Assembly: GCA_023417665.1 (NCBI GenBank) | Contig: JAEZFA010000205.1 | Span: forward strand, 1 to 8,697 | Length of the DNA: 8,697 nucleotides | From: Pseudomonadota bacterium | GTDB lineage: Bacteria > Pseudomonadota > Alphaproteobacteria > Rhizobiales > Xanthobacteraceae | Direction of reading: 5' to 3' | Shown here: piece after piece, positions 1-6,369 of the stretch | How positions within the stretch are numbered: position 1 is the first letter of the stretch | How the letters are laid out: every line of letters starts with the position of its first letter | Made by a program: the position numbers and the translations under genes | Notes under the pieces: generated by a model | What the model saw: only the letters and a program-made list of their open reading frames with translations | Told to the model about the DNA's origin: nothing | Database searches by the model: none

Positions 1-455
1 GCCTTGAGGCCGGTCGCCATCGGCTCGTGCACCGACTTGCGCGGGATGATGCCGGGCGCCTTCACGTCCACGCGGGCGCGCTTCTCGGCGACGATCGGGC
101 CCTTGCCGTCGATCGGATTGCCGAGCGCGTCGACGACGCGGCCGAGCAGGCCCTTGCCGACGGGCACGTCGACGATCGCGCCGGTGCGCTTGACCGTCTG
201 GCCTTCCTTGATGTCGCGGTCGGAGCCGAAGATCACGATGCCGACGTTGTCGCTCTCGAGGTTGAGCGCCATGCCGCGGACACCGTTCTCGAACTCGACC
301 ATTTCGCCGGCCTGCACGTTATCGAGGCCATAGACACGGGCGATACCGTCACCGACGGAAAGCACCTGTCCTACTTCGGTCACTTCGGCGGCTTCGCCGA
401 AATTCTTGATCTGCTCTTTCAGGATTGCCGAGATTTCAGCGGCGCGGATGTCCAT
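1..455 (-). CDS. atpA: ATP synthase F1 subunit alpha, N-terminal part (partial)
   Basis: The alpha subunit forms, with beta, the catalytic head of the F1Fo-ATP synthase on the cytoplasmic face of the inner membrane; alpha carries the non-catalytic nucleotide sites. The reverse strand starts MDIRAAEISAILKEQIKNF and continues through the N-terminal beta-barrel region (about residues 25-95, with VGDGIARVYGLDNVQAGE at 34-51) and the RVVDALGNPIDGKG stretch at 106-119, all typical of AtpA. Only 151 codons lie in the window. The gene runs off the left edge just before the expected Walker A region, so the nucleotide-binding core cannot be checked. The start ATG shares its A with the last base of the atpH stop codon (TGATG). 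A good Shine-Dalgarno, AGAGG at 467-463, lies inside the end of atpH with a 7-nt spacer, which suggests translational coupling within one operon. Confidence 0.98.
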   Translation of the reverse strand, partial: MDIRAAEISAILKEQIKNFGEAAEVTEVGQVLSVGDGIARVYGLDNVQAGEMVEFENGVRGMALNLESDNVGIVIFGSDRDIKEGQTVKRTGAIVDVPVGKGLLGRVVDALGNPIDGKGPIVAEKRARVDVKAPGIIPRKSVHEPMATGLK

Positions 456-1015
456 CAGCGGACCTCTTTCATCGCGTTACGAATGGAGTTGAGTTTGGTT
501 TTCAGTGACGCATCGATCATGCGGGAGCCGATCTTCACTTTGAGGCCACCGAGGATCGAGGGATCGATTTTGACGTCGAGTTCGACGTTCTTCTTGCCGG
601 AAGCGGCGATCGCTTCCTTGATGGTCGCCAGATGCTTCTCGTCGAGCTTCTCGGCGACCGTGACTTCCGCCCGGGTTTCGCCTTTTGCCTGCGAAACGAG
701 CGCATTGAAGCCGGAAATCATTTCGCGGATCGCGAAAAGGCGGCGGTTCGAGGCAACCGTCGAAATGAACTTGCCGGCAAGGCCGGAGATATTCGCCTTG
801 GCAAGCACCGCCTCGATCGCCTTGGTCTGCTCTTCCGCTGTGTAGACCGGGCTGCGAACCAGCCGAAGCAGGTCGTCGCTGCCCTGGAGCATGCCGTTGA
901 AGCGGTCGAGATGGGCCTTGATCGCGTCGACGGATTTGGCTTCCTGCGCCAGCTCGAACAGAGCCGTCGCATAGCGCCCGGCCATGCCGGAAATGATGGG
1001 TTCGTGAGCCGCCAT
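455..1015 (-). CDS. atpH: ATP synthase F1 subunit delta (OSCP type)
   Basis: The delta subunit is part of the peripheral stalk: it sits on top of the F1 head and ties it to the b/b' subunits, so the head does not turn with the rotor. The 186-residue product is the usual length. It has the family N-terminus (GRYATALFELAQEA at residues 13-26), an N-terminal helical domain to about residue 115, and the conserved C-terminal end (DPSILGGLKVKIGSRMIDAS at 152-171). The ATG at 1015 is preferred over the in-frame Met at codon 11 because it gives the family's normal N-terminus, although the upstream AAGAG lies too close to be a good ribosome site. It is the first gene of the atp operon here. The atp promoter should therefore lie in 1016-1302, but I see no convincing -35/-10 pair. 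Its stop overlaps the atpA start by one base. Confidence 0.97.
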   Translation of the reverse strand: MAAHEPIISGMAGRYATALFELAQEAKSVDAIKAHLDRFNGMLQGSDDLLRLVRSPVYTAEEQTKAIEAVLAKANISGLAGKFISTVASNRRLFAIREMISGFNALVSQAKGETRAEVTVAEKLDEKHLATIKEAIAASGKKNVELDVKIDPSILGGLKVKIGSRMIDASLKTKLNSIRNAMKEVR

Positions 1016-1081
1016 CTCTTGTCTGTTCTATATGTCCCGTTCCAAGCGCTCGGCGCCGCGGCAGCGGTCCCGTAAACCCTT

Positions 1082-1101
1082 GGAATTCAAGTGGGAATTC
1101 C
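1082..1101. repeat. Inverted repeat GGAATTC-N6-GAATTCC
   Basis: Two perfect 7-bp arms (1082-1088 and 1095-1101) are separated by 6 bp. The dyad lies 67 bp upstream of the atpH start codon, where an operator for the atp operon could sit. There is no T-run after it on either strand, so an intrinsic terminator is unlikely. The repeat is visible in the sequence; a role as a protein-binding site is inference. Confidence 0.45.
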
Positions 1102-1186
1102 GATTTCGCGAACAGGCAGCGGAATGCCCCCGAATGCCCTGCAAAATCGGCCGTTTGCTACCATGGGGGTCTGCCATTACGCAATG

Positions 1187-1223
1187 TTTTCGCCCGTCCG
1201 ATTTGCCGCATCCGGGGCGAAAA
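1187..1223. repeat. Inverted repeat TTTTCGCCC-N19-GGGCGAAAA
   Basis: Two perfect 9-bp arms (1187-1195 and 1215-1223) are separated by 19 bp, about 80 bp before the sulP start and about 170 bp before the atpH start. The polarity (T-run at the 5' arm, A-run at the 3' arm, on both strands) is the opposite of an intrinsic terminator. The arms are about 2.7 helical turns apart centre to centre, compatible with a dimeric regulator or a hairpin in the leader RNA. Function is not known. Confidence 0.45.
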
Positions 1224-1265
1224 ATTGCAGCGCCGAACCGCCCTCATGCGACTTCTCGGTAGCGC

Positions 1266-1295
1266 CCCCGGGATGCAACGCTTGGACCCCGGGGA
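1266..1295 (+). promoter_or_regulatory. sulP ribosome binding site within a GC-rich hairpin
   Basis: GGGGA at 1291-1295 is the best Shine-Dalgarno for sulP, 7 nt before the ATG at 1303, and decides that start. CCCCGGG (1266-1272) can pair perfectly with CCCGGGG (1288-1294) across a 15-nt loop, so the ribosome site can be covered by an all-G/C stem. The pairing is seen in the sequence; control of translation by it is inference. CCCCGGGG is also self-complementary, so part of the signal could be chance in GC-rich DNA. Confidence 0.4.
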
Positions 1296-1302
1296 ACTAC
1301 TG

Positions 1303-2595
1303 ATGATTCCAACTGATTCGAGCACCCAGAACGCGGCGGCAAAGGATTTTCTGTTCAAGCCGGCGCTGATTTCCGTCCTGAAGCGGGGCTACGGCCTTGC
1401 CGAGCTGCGAAGCGACGCCGTTGCGGGCCTGACCGTTGCCGTGGTGGCGCTGCCGCTCTCCATGGCGCTCGCGATCGCCTCCGGCGTGCCGCCGGAGCGC
1501 GGCCTCTACACCGCGATCATCGGCGGATTCCTGATTTCGCTCCTGGGCGGCAGCCGTTACCAGATCGGCGGCCCGGCCGGGGCCTTTATCGTGCTGGTCG
1601 CCGCGACCGTGGAACGCCACGGCTATGACGGACTCGTGCTCGCGACCGCGCTTGCCGGGCTCATAATGCTCCTGCTCGGAGTTTTCCGGCTCGGCACCTA
1701 TATCCGGCACATTCCCTTTCCGGTGACGGTGGGCTTCACCGCCGGCATCGCGCTGATCATTTTTGCGAGCCAGCTCCGGGACCTCCTGGGCATCGACCTC
1801 GCGAAGGAGCCGGGTCCGCTCGGCGCAAAACTCGAGGCGCTCGCCGGCGCGATCGGCACCATCAAGCCCGCCGCCGTTTCGGTCGCGCTCGGCTGCATCG
1901 TCACGATTGCGATCATTCGCAGGGTGCGCCCGCACTGGCCGAGCTTCCTGATCGTGGTGATCGGAAGCAGCGCCATCGTCGCGCTGTTTCACCTCGACGT
2001 CGCCACCATCGGCTCCCGCTTCGGCGCGGTGCCGAATTCGCTGCCCGCCCCTTCGCTGCCGGCATTCGGCTGGGAGAAGGTGAAGGCGGTCCTGCCCGAT
2101 GCCATCGCGATTGCGCTTCTCGGCTCGATCGAATCGCTGCTTTCCGCGGTCGTCGCCGACCGCATGAGCGGACAGAAACATCGCCCGAACGGCGAACTGG
2201 TAGCCCAAGGATTCGCGAACATCGCCTCGGTGACCTTCGGCGGCATTCCCGTCACCGGCACCATCGCCCGCACCGCGACCAATGTGCGCTCCGGCGCGAA
2301 GAGCCCGGTCTCCGGCATGTTGCATGCACTTTATCTGCTGTTGTTCATGCTGATCGCGGCACCGCTTGCGGTCTATATTCCGCTTGCGGCACTCGCCGCC
2401 GTGCTGACCGTGGTCGCCTGGAACATGGCGGAACGCCATGAATTCTGGACGCTCATAAAGAAGCACTGGGCCGACGCGCTCGTCCTGCTCGTCACCTTCT
2501 TCCTTACGGCTTTCGAAGACCTCGTCGTCGCCATCGGCGTCGGCGTCGTGCTGTCGTTCGTCCTGCGGATGGTGCAACGCCGCTACGAAAAATAG
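1303..2595 (+). CDS. SulP-family anion transporter lacking the STAS domain
   Basis: This is an inner-membrane transporter of the SulP/SLC26 family, whose bacterial members carry sulfate, bicarbonate or dicarboxylates; the substrate cannot be read from the sequence. Family marks from the chosen start (430 residues) are: VAGLTVAVVALPLSMALAIA (40-59) then GVPPERGLYTA (61-71), the anion-site loop QIGGPAGAF (87-95), GSIESL (274-279), NGELVAQGFAN (296-306) and GGIPVTGTIARTATN (313-327). Hydrophobic segments run nearly throughout, as expected for the 14-helix fold. The protein stops about 10 residues after the last membrane helix (around 406-421), whereas most family members continue into a cytoplasmic STAS domain. 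The next gene begins 32 bp later, so no STAS coding is hidden there. Start: ATG 1303, with GGGGA 7 nt upstream; the frame is open further upstream (ATG 1273, ATG 1246, TTG 1225), but those have worse ribosome sites. It faces away from the atp operon. Confidence 0.9.
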   Translation: MIPTDSSTQNAAAKDFLFKPALISVLKRGYGLAELRSDAVAGLTVAVVALPLSMALAIASGVPPERGLYTAIIGGFLISLLGGSRYQIGGPAGAFIVLVAATVERHGYDGLVLATALAGLIMLLLGVFRLGTYIRHIPFPVTVGFTAGIALIIFASQLRDLLGIDLAKEPGPLGAKLEALAGAIGTIKPAAVSVALGCIVTIAIIRRVRPHWPSFLIVVIGSSAIVALFHLDVATIGSRFGAVPNSLPAPSLPAFGWEKVKAVLPDAIAIALLGSIESLLSAVVADRMSGQKHRPNGELVAQGFANIASVTFGGIPVTGTIARTATNVRSGAKSPVSGMLHALYLLLFMLIAAPLAVYIPLAALAAVLTVVAWNMAERHEFWTLIKKHWADALVLLVTFFLTAFEDLVVAIGVGVVLSFVLRMVQRRYEK

Positions 2596-2627
2596 CGGCA
2601 CCGCGACGCCGCTGATATTGTCTGCCG

Positions 2628-3119
2628 ATGGGAAAGCTCATCAGAACGGCGCTCGCCGCGACCCTTCTTGTCGCGAGCGCCTTGCCAGTTGAAGCGCAAC
2701 GGAAAATCGCAGAGCCGCTACCCGAACACGCGCGCAAGCCGCTCGCCGCCTTCCTGAGCGCGAGCGGATGGAAGAATGCCGATGCACTGGTCGCCCGCGC
2801 GCAACAGGCCCGGCTGACCGAGCAGATTTTTCTGGTGCGTGTTCCCGACGAAACAACCTGCGATCCGGACCAGGACCTTTGCCTCACCGTCATCGGCAGC
2901 CTGCGCAACGGCGGTTTCGTTGCCGAAGCCGTGTTCTACGCCGGCGCCAGCTTTGAGGCGCCGAACAACGCTTTCGCGTTTGGCGGCAAGGAAGGCCCGT
3001 CGCTTTTCTTCGTTCGCTTCACCGGAAAATCGCACAGCGTGATCGCCGCTCCCGCCCCGACCGGCTGGATCGTGATCCCGTCCGGCGACATCGACCGCTT
3101 CAAGGGCCCGGCGAACTAA
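2628..3119 (+). CDS. Small exported protein of unknown function
   Basis: I do not recognise a family for this 163-residue protein. It begins MGKLIRTALAATLLVASALP: a short basic N-terminus, a hydrophobic core and a likely signal peptidase I site after VEA (residue 23), so a periplasmic or secreted product of about 140 residues is likely. The mature part has exactly two cysteines, C78 and C85, enclosing DPDQDL. They could form a disulfide, and the three Asp (79, 81, 83) suggest a possible metal site; both are inference. No membrane segment follows the signal peptide and there is no lipobox. The start is 32 bp after the sulP stop with no strong ribosome site, so it may depend on sulP transcription. 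Codon use matches its neighbours. Its TAA overlaps the convergent priA stop. It is real coding sequence by signal peptide, codon bias and compact fit between neighbours. Confidence 0.85.
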   Translation: MGKLIRTALAATLLVASALPVEAQRKIAEPLPEHARKPLAAFLSASGWKNADALVARAQQARLTEQIFLVRVPDETTCDPDQDLCLTVIGSLRNGGFVAEAVFYAGASFEAPNNAFAFGGKEGPSLFFVRFTGKSHSVIAAPAPTGWIVIPSGDIDRFKGPAN

Positions 3120-5293
3120 AGAAAGCTCTGCGGATCGACGTCCACCTGCACGCGCACGCTGCCGCGCGCAGGCGGCGCGTTTGCGAGCCAGTCGCGGACG
3201 TAATGCGAAAGATCGAGATTGCGCGGCGAAGACACGAGCAGCCGCCAGCGATGACGGCCGCGGATCATCGAAAGCGGTGCCTCTGCGGGTCCGAGCAGCC
3301 GCACATCGTCGGCAAGCGGAGCGTGTGCCGCAAGCTTGCGCGCATGCGCTTCCGCGCTCGGGCCGTCCTTGGCCGATACGATGATCGCGACCATGCGTCC
3401 GAACGGCGGCAGCCGCGCTTCCTCGCGCGCGGCAATCTCGCTGTCATAGAAGGCGTCGCGGTCGCCCGCGAGCAATGCCTTCATCACCGGATGATCGGGC
3501 TGATAGGTCTGCAACAGTCCGCTCCCGCCGAGCTTCTCGCGGCCCGCGCGCCCGACCACCTGATGCAGCAGTTGAAACGTGCGCTCGGCCGCACGCGGAT
3601 CACCGTAGTTCAGGCCAAGATCGGCGTCGATGATTCCGACCAGCGCCAGCCCCGGAAAGTGATGGCCTTTCGCCACCAGTTGCGTGCCGATGACGATATC
3701 GACGTCGCGGTTCGTCACCGCTTCGAGTTCGGCACGCAGCCGCTCGACACCGCCCGACATGTCGCTGGAAAGCACGAGCGTGCGCGCTTCGGGAAAGGCC
3801 GCACGCACTTCCTCCTCGAGCCGCTCGACGCCCGGTCCGATCGGCACGAATGAATCCGGTGTCTCGCATTTCGGGCAGTGCTGCGGCGGCGGCATGTCGA
3901 AGCCACAGTGATGGCAGACGAGGCGCTTGCGGTAGCGATGCTCGACAAGCCAGCTGTCGCAATTCACGCAGCGCATCCGAAAACCGCAGGAGCGGCACAG
4001 CGTCAGCGGCGCGTAGCCGCGCCGGTTCAGGAACAGAAGCGTCTGCTCGCCGCGCGCCGTGGTTTCCTCAATCGCCGTCTCGAGACGGGGCGAAATCCAT
4101 CGCCCTTTGCGCGGGCCTTCCTTCTTCAGGTCTATCGCTTCGAGTTGCGGCACTTCGGTGCCGCTGAAGCGCTCCGACAACTGCAGCCGCTTGTAGCGCC
4201 CGCGCCGCGCATTGCTCTCGGTTTCGATCGAAGGCGTCGCCGACGCCAGCACCACGGTGGCCTGCGCGAGCGAACCTCGCACCACCGCCATGTCGCGTGC
4301 GTGATAATGCACGCCATCTTCCTGCTTGTAGGCGGGATCGTGCTCTTCATCGACGATGATGAGCGCAAGATCCTTGAAGGGAAGAAACAGCGCCGAACGC
4401 GCGCCCGCGACCACGCTGACTTCGCCGTTTGCGACACCTTCCCAGGTCCGCGCCCGCTTGCGCGGCGCAATCGCCGAGTGCCACTCGGCGGGACGCACGC
4501 CGAAGCGTTCGGCAAAACGGTCGAGGAAGCGCGTCGTCAGCGCGATCTCCGGCAACAGGATCAGCGCCTGCCGCTTTGCCTTCAGCACATCGGCGACCGC
4601 CTCGAAATAAACTTCCGTCTTGCCCGAGCCGGTGACGCCGTCGAGCAGGCTCACGGAAAATTTCTTCGCGCGAAGCGCTTCACCGAGTTCGCGCGCTGCC
4701 TTTCCTTGCGCCGGATTCAGATCGGGAACGGCAAAATCCGCGTCAGGCGGCAAGGCAATCGGTTCCGGCGGCAGCACGACCGTTTCCAGCGCGCCCTGAT
4801 CGATCAGCCCGTCGATCACGCCGGGCGAAACGCCCGCTTCTTCCGCCGCCTCCGATTTCGAACGCAGAAGCCCGTTGTCGAGCAGCGACAGCACCCGCGC
4901 GCGCGCCTCGGTCATGCGTTCGGGTTTGCTGCCGGTAACGCGAACGCCGACCTTCTCGCGCGCCGCACCCAATTCCGCGCTTCGCCGCAGCGCCATGCGC
5001 AACACCATGCCGCGCGGGCTCAGCGTATATTCCGCAATCCAGTCGATGAGCTTGACGAGTTCGAGCGGCAGCCGCGGCAGATCGGCTTTCGCGATCACGC
5101 TTTTGAGTCGCGTTTTCGCAGGCGCCTTGCCCTCGCCCGGCCAGACCACGCCGGTTTCCTCGCGGTTGCCGAGCGGCACATGGACGATATCGCCGGGCAC
5201 GAGCAGGCCCGACGCCTTGTAGGAATAAGGCCGGTCGACCGCGAGCGGCACGAGCACATCGACGATTTGTTCGGCCTGTTCTTTTGCGGCCAT
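3116..5293 (-). CDS. priA: Primosomal protein N' (replication restart helicase PriA)
   Basis: PriA is a 3'-to-5' superfamily 2 DNA helicase. It recognises stalled forks and D-loops and reloads the replicative helicase in the cytoplasm. The 725-residue product is full length (the E. coli protein is about 730). An N-terminal 3'-end-binding domain covers roughly 8-105, with a winged-helix segment at about 125-180. Helicase lobe 1 has Walker A GVTGSGKT (219-226), DEEH (315-318) and SATPS (351-355). Lobe 2 carries eight cysteines in four CxxC pairs (433/436, 442/445, 460/463, 473/476), which bind two zinc ions in the family, followed by IGTQLVAKGHHF (535-546) and QVVGRAGR (578-585). All key residues are present, so it should be active. 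Start ATG 5293 has AGGA at 5300-5297, only 3 nt away, but the N-terminus fits the family. It is divergent from the recombinase gene. Confidence 0.98.
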   Translation of the reverse strand: MAAKEQAEQIVDVLVPLAVDRPYSYKASGLLVPGDIVHVPLGNREETGVVWPGEGKAPAKTRLKSVIAKADLPRLPLELVKLIDWIAEYTLSPRGMVLRMALRRSAELGAAREKVGVRVTGSKPERMTEARARVLSLLDNGLLRSKSEAAEEAGVSPGVIDGLIDQGALETVVLPPEPIALPPDADFAVPDLNPAQGKAARELGEALRAKKFSVSLLDGVTGSGKTEVYFEAVADVLKAKRQALILLPEIALTTRFLDRFAERFGVRPAEWHSAIAPRKRARTWEGVANGEVSVVAGARSALFLPFKDLALIIVDEEHDPAYKQEDGVHYHARDMAVVRGSLAQATVVLASATPSIETESNARRGRYKRLQLSERFSGTEVPQLEAIDLKKEGPRKGRWISPRLETAIEETTARGEQTLLFLNRRGYAPLTLCRSCGFRMRCVNCDSWLVEHRYRKRLVCHHCGFDMPPPQHCPKCETPDSFVPIGPGVERLEEEVRAAFPEARTLVLSSDMSGGVERLRAELEAVTNRDVDIVIGTQLVAKGHHFPGLALVGIIDADLGLNYGDPRAAERTFQLLHQVVGRAGREKLGGSGLLQTYQPDHPVMKALLAGDRDAFYDSEIAAREEARLPPFGRMVAIIVSAKDGPSAEAHARKLAAHAPLADDVRLLGPAEAPLSMIRGRHRWRLLVSSPRNLDLSHYVRDWLANAPPARGSVRVQVDVDPQSFL

Positions 5294-5356
5294 GATTCCT
5301 GCGGGTTTGCGGCATTTAATCGGAAGTTAAGCGGAGCGGGCGACAAAGTTCTATTC
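5294..5356. promoter_or_regulatory. Short divergent spacer between priA and the xerC-like gene
   Basis: The two genes are transcribed away from each other with only 63 bp between their start codons, so their promoters must lie here or inside the opposite gene. The priA ribosome site (AGGA, 5300-5297) is visible. For the recombinase, the nearest purine-rich motif (GGAG, 5333-5336) is about 20 nt from the ATG, too far to be typical, so translation may start on a short-leader message. No clear -10/-35 pair is seen. Confidence 0.4.
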
Positions 5357-6355
5357 ATGTCAAGCCGCGGCAAAACCACAGATAGGGACGCCCGCAGCAG
5401 CGCGGAAGCGCAGCTCTTTGCCGTCGCGTCGAAGGATGTCGCCGCCGAGCTGAAGCGCTGGCTCGACTTCATCACGAGCGAACGCCGGCTGTCGCCCAAG
5501 ACCTGCGAGGCCTATGCGCGGGACGTTTCCTTCTTTCTCGGTTTTCTGACCGAACATCTCGGCCATCCGCCGAAGCTTTCCGATCTTGCAAAGCTGGCGC
5601 CGGCCGACATCCGCGCCTTTCTCGCCTTTCGCCGTGGCAGCGGCGTGGAAGCGCGCACGCTGCAACGCTCGCTTGCCGCCGCGCGTTCCTTCTCGCGCTT
5701 TCTGGAGCGCGAGGGCCGCGGCAAGTCCGACGCACTCTCGGCCGTCCGTGCGCCGAAGGTCGCAAAAACTCTGCCGCGGCCGCTGGATGCTGTGTCCGCA
5801 ATCTCGCTCGCCGATCCCGCGACCCGCGCCTTCGAGGAGCGCGAGCCCTGGGTGCTCGCGCGCGACGCCGCCGTGCTTTCGCTGCTTTATGGTGCCGGAC
5901 TTCGTATCGCCGAAGCCTTGTCGCTGAAGCGCGGCCAGATTCCCGCGCCGGGAACGGCGGACGCCATCACCGTCACCGGCAAGGGCAACAAGACCCGCAT
6001 GGTGCCGCTGATTGCGCAAATCACGCAGGCCGTCGCGGACTACATCGCGATCTGCCCGTTCGATCTGCCGGAAGACGAGCCGGTGTTTCGCGGCGAGAAA
6101 GGCGGACCGCTCTCCCCGCGTATCGTGCAGCTTGCCATGGAAAGAATGCGCGGCGCGCTGGGGTTGCCGGACAGCGCAACGCCGCATGCGCTGCGCCACT
6201 CCTTCGCGACGCATCTGCTCGCGCGCGGCGGCGACCTTCGCTCAATTCAGGAACTGCTCGGCCACGCGTCGCTTGCGACCACGCAGATATACACGCAGGT
6301 CGACACCACGCATTTGCTCGAAGCCTATCGCGCCGCGCATCCAAGAGCGCGTTAG
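5357..6355 (+). CDS. xerC: Tyrosine recombinase, XerC-like
   Basis: Xer recombinases act as a XerC/XerD pair with FtsK at the dif site to resolve chromosome dimers before division. The 332-residue product has the N-terminal SAM-like core-binding domain (about 28-118, with LSPKTCEAYARDVSFF at 45-60) and the complete catalytic set: R183 (GAGLRIAEAL), K209 (TGKGNKTR), H277 and R280 (HALRHSF), H303 (LGHASL) and nucleophile Y312 (IYTQVD). It should be active. XerC rather than XerD is chosen from its place next to priA in related genomes (memory) and general likeness; a phage or transposon integrase is unlikely, as no att site, tRNA or cargo is nearby. ATG 5357 is taken because the residues just upstream offer no other start; the frame stays open leftwards only as antisense of priA. 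It converges on lpdA with a 14-bp gap. About 27 residues precede the first domain, longer than in E. coli. Confidence 0.93.
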   Translation: MSSRGKTTDRDARSSAEAQLFAVASKDVAAELKRWLDFITSERRLSPKTCEAYARDVSFFLGFLTEHLGHPPKLSDLAKLAPADIRAFLAFRRGSGVEARTLQRSLAAARSFSRFLEREGRGKSDALSAVRAPKVAKTLPRPLDAVSAISLADPATRAFEEREPWVLARDAAVLSLLYGAGLRIAEALSLKRGQIPAPGTADAITVTGKGNKTRMVPLIAQITQAVADYIAICPFDLPEDEPVFRGEKGGPLSPRIVQLAMERMRGALGLPDSATPHALRHSFATHLLARGGDLRSIQELLGHASLATTQIYTQVDTTHLLEAYRAAHPRAR

Positions 6356-6369
6356 AAGCGCGCGCTGGC

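Larger units (their letters stand above)
1016..1302. promoter_or_regulatory. Divergent intergenic region between atpH and sulP
   Basis: This 287-bp stretch separates the leftward atp operon from the rightward sulP gene, so it must hold the promoters of both if sulP is transcribed on its own. I see no protein gene of convincing codon use in it. It contains a 7-bp inverted repeat (1082-1101), an 8-bp direct repeat with a 10-bp period (1122-1139), a 9-bp inverted repeat (1187-1223) and a GC-rich hairpin overlapping the sulP ribosome site (1266-1294). No good sigma-70 match was found by eye on either strand, so promoter positions are left open. Confidence 0.6.

Noticed and set aside
27..845. 272-codon plus-strand frame across atpA and atpH
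   Set aside because: It is antisense to two certain genes and crosses their boundary; no recognisable features.
1155..1183. TTGCTA-N17-TACGCA as a sigma-70 promoter for sulP
   Set aside because: The -10 match is poor (TA only at the start, no final T) and such matches are expected by chance in a 287-bp region.
1297..2601. 434-codon minus-strand frame opposite sulP
   Set aside because: Product is a low-complexity mix of Arg, His, Asp and Glu, typical of a shadow frame; sulP on the other strand has clear family motifs.
3878..5356. Very long open frame on the plus strand antisense to priA and joined in frame to the recombinase
   Set aside because: It is the mirror of priA in GC-rich DNA; the translation is Arg/Ala-rich without any domain, and the recombinase family begins at the ATG at 5357.
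5357..6355. The tyrosine recombinase as the integrase of an integrated element
   Set aside because: It is flanked by core genes on both sides, has no tRNA, att repeats or cargo nearby, and matches Xer in length and motifs.
6346..6366. Possible hairpin AGCGCG-N9-CGCGCT over the convergent recombinase/lpdA ends, as a bidirectional terminator
   Set aside because: Stem is only 6 bp, alternating G/C, with no T-run on either side; easily a chance pairing.
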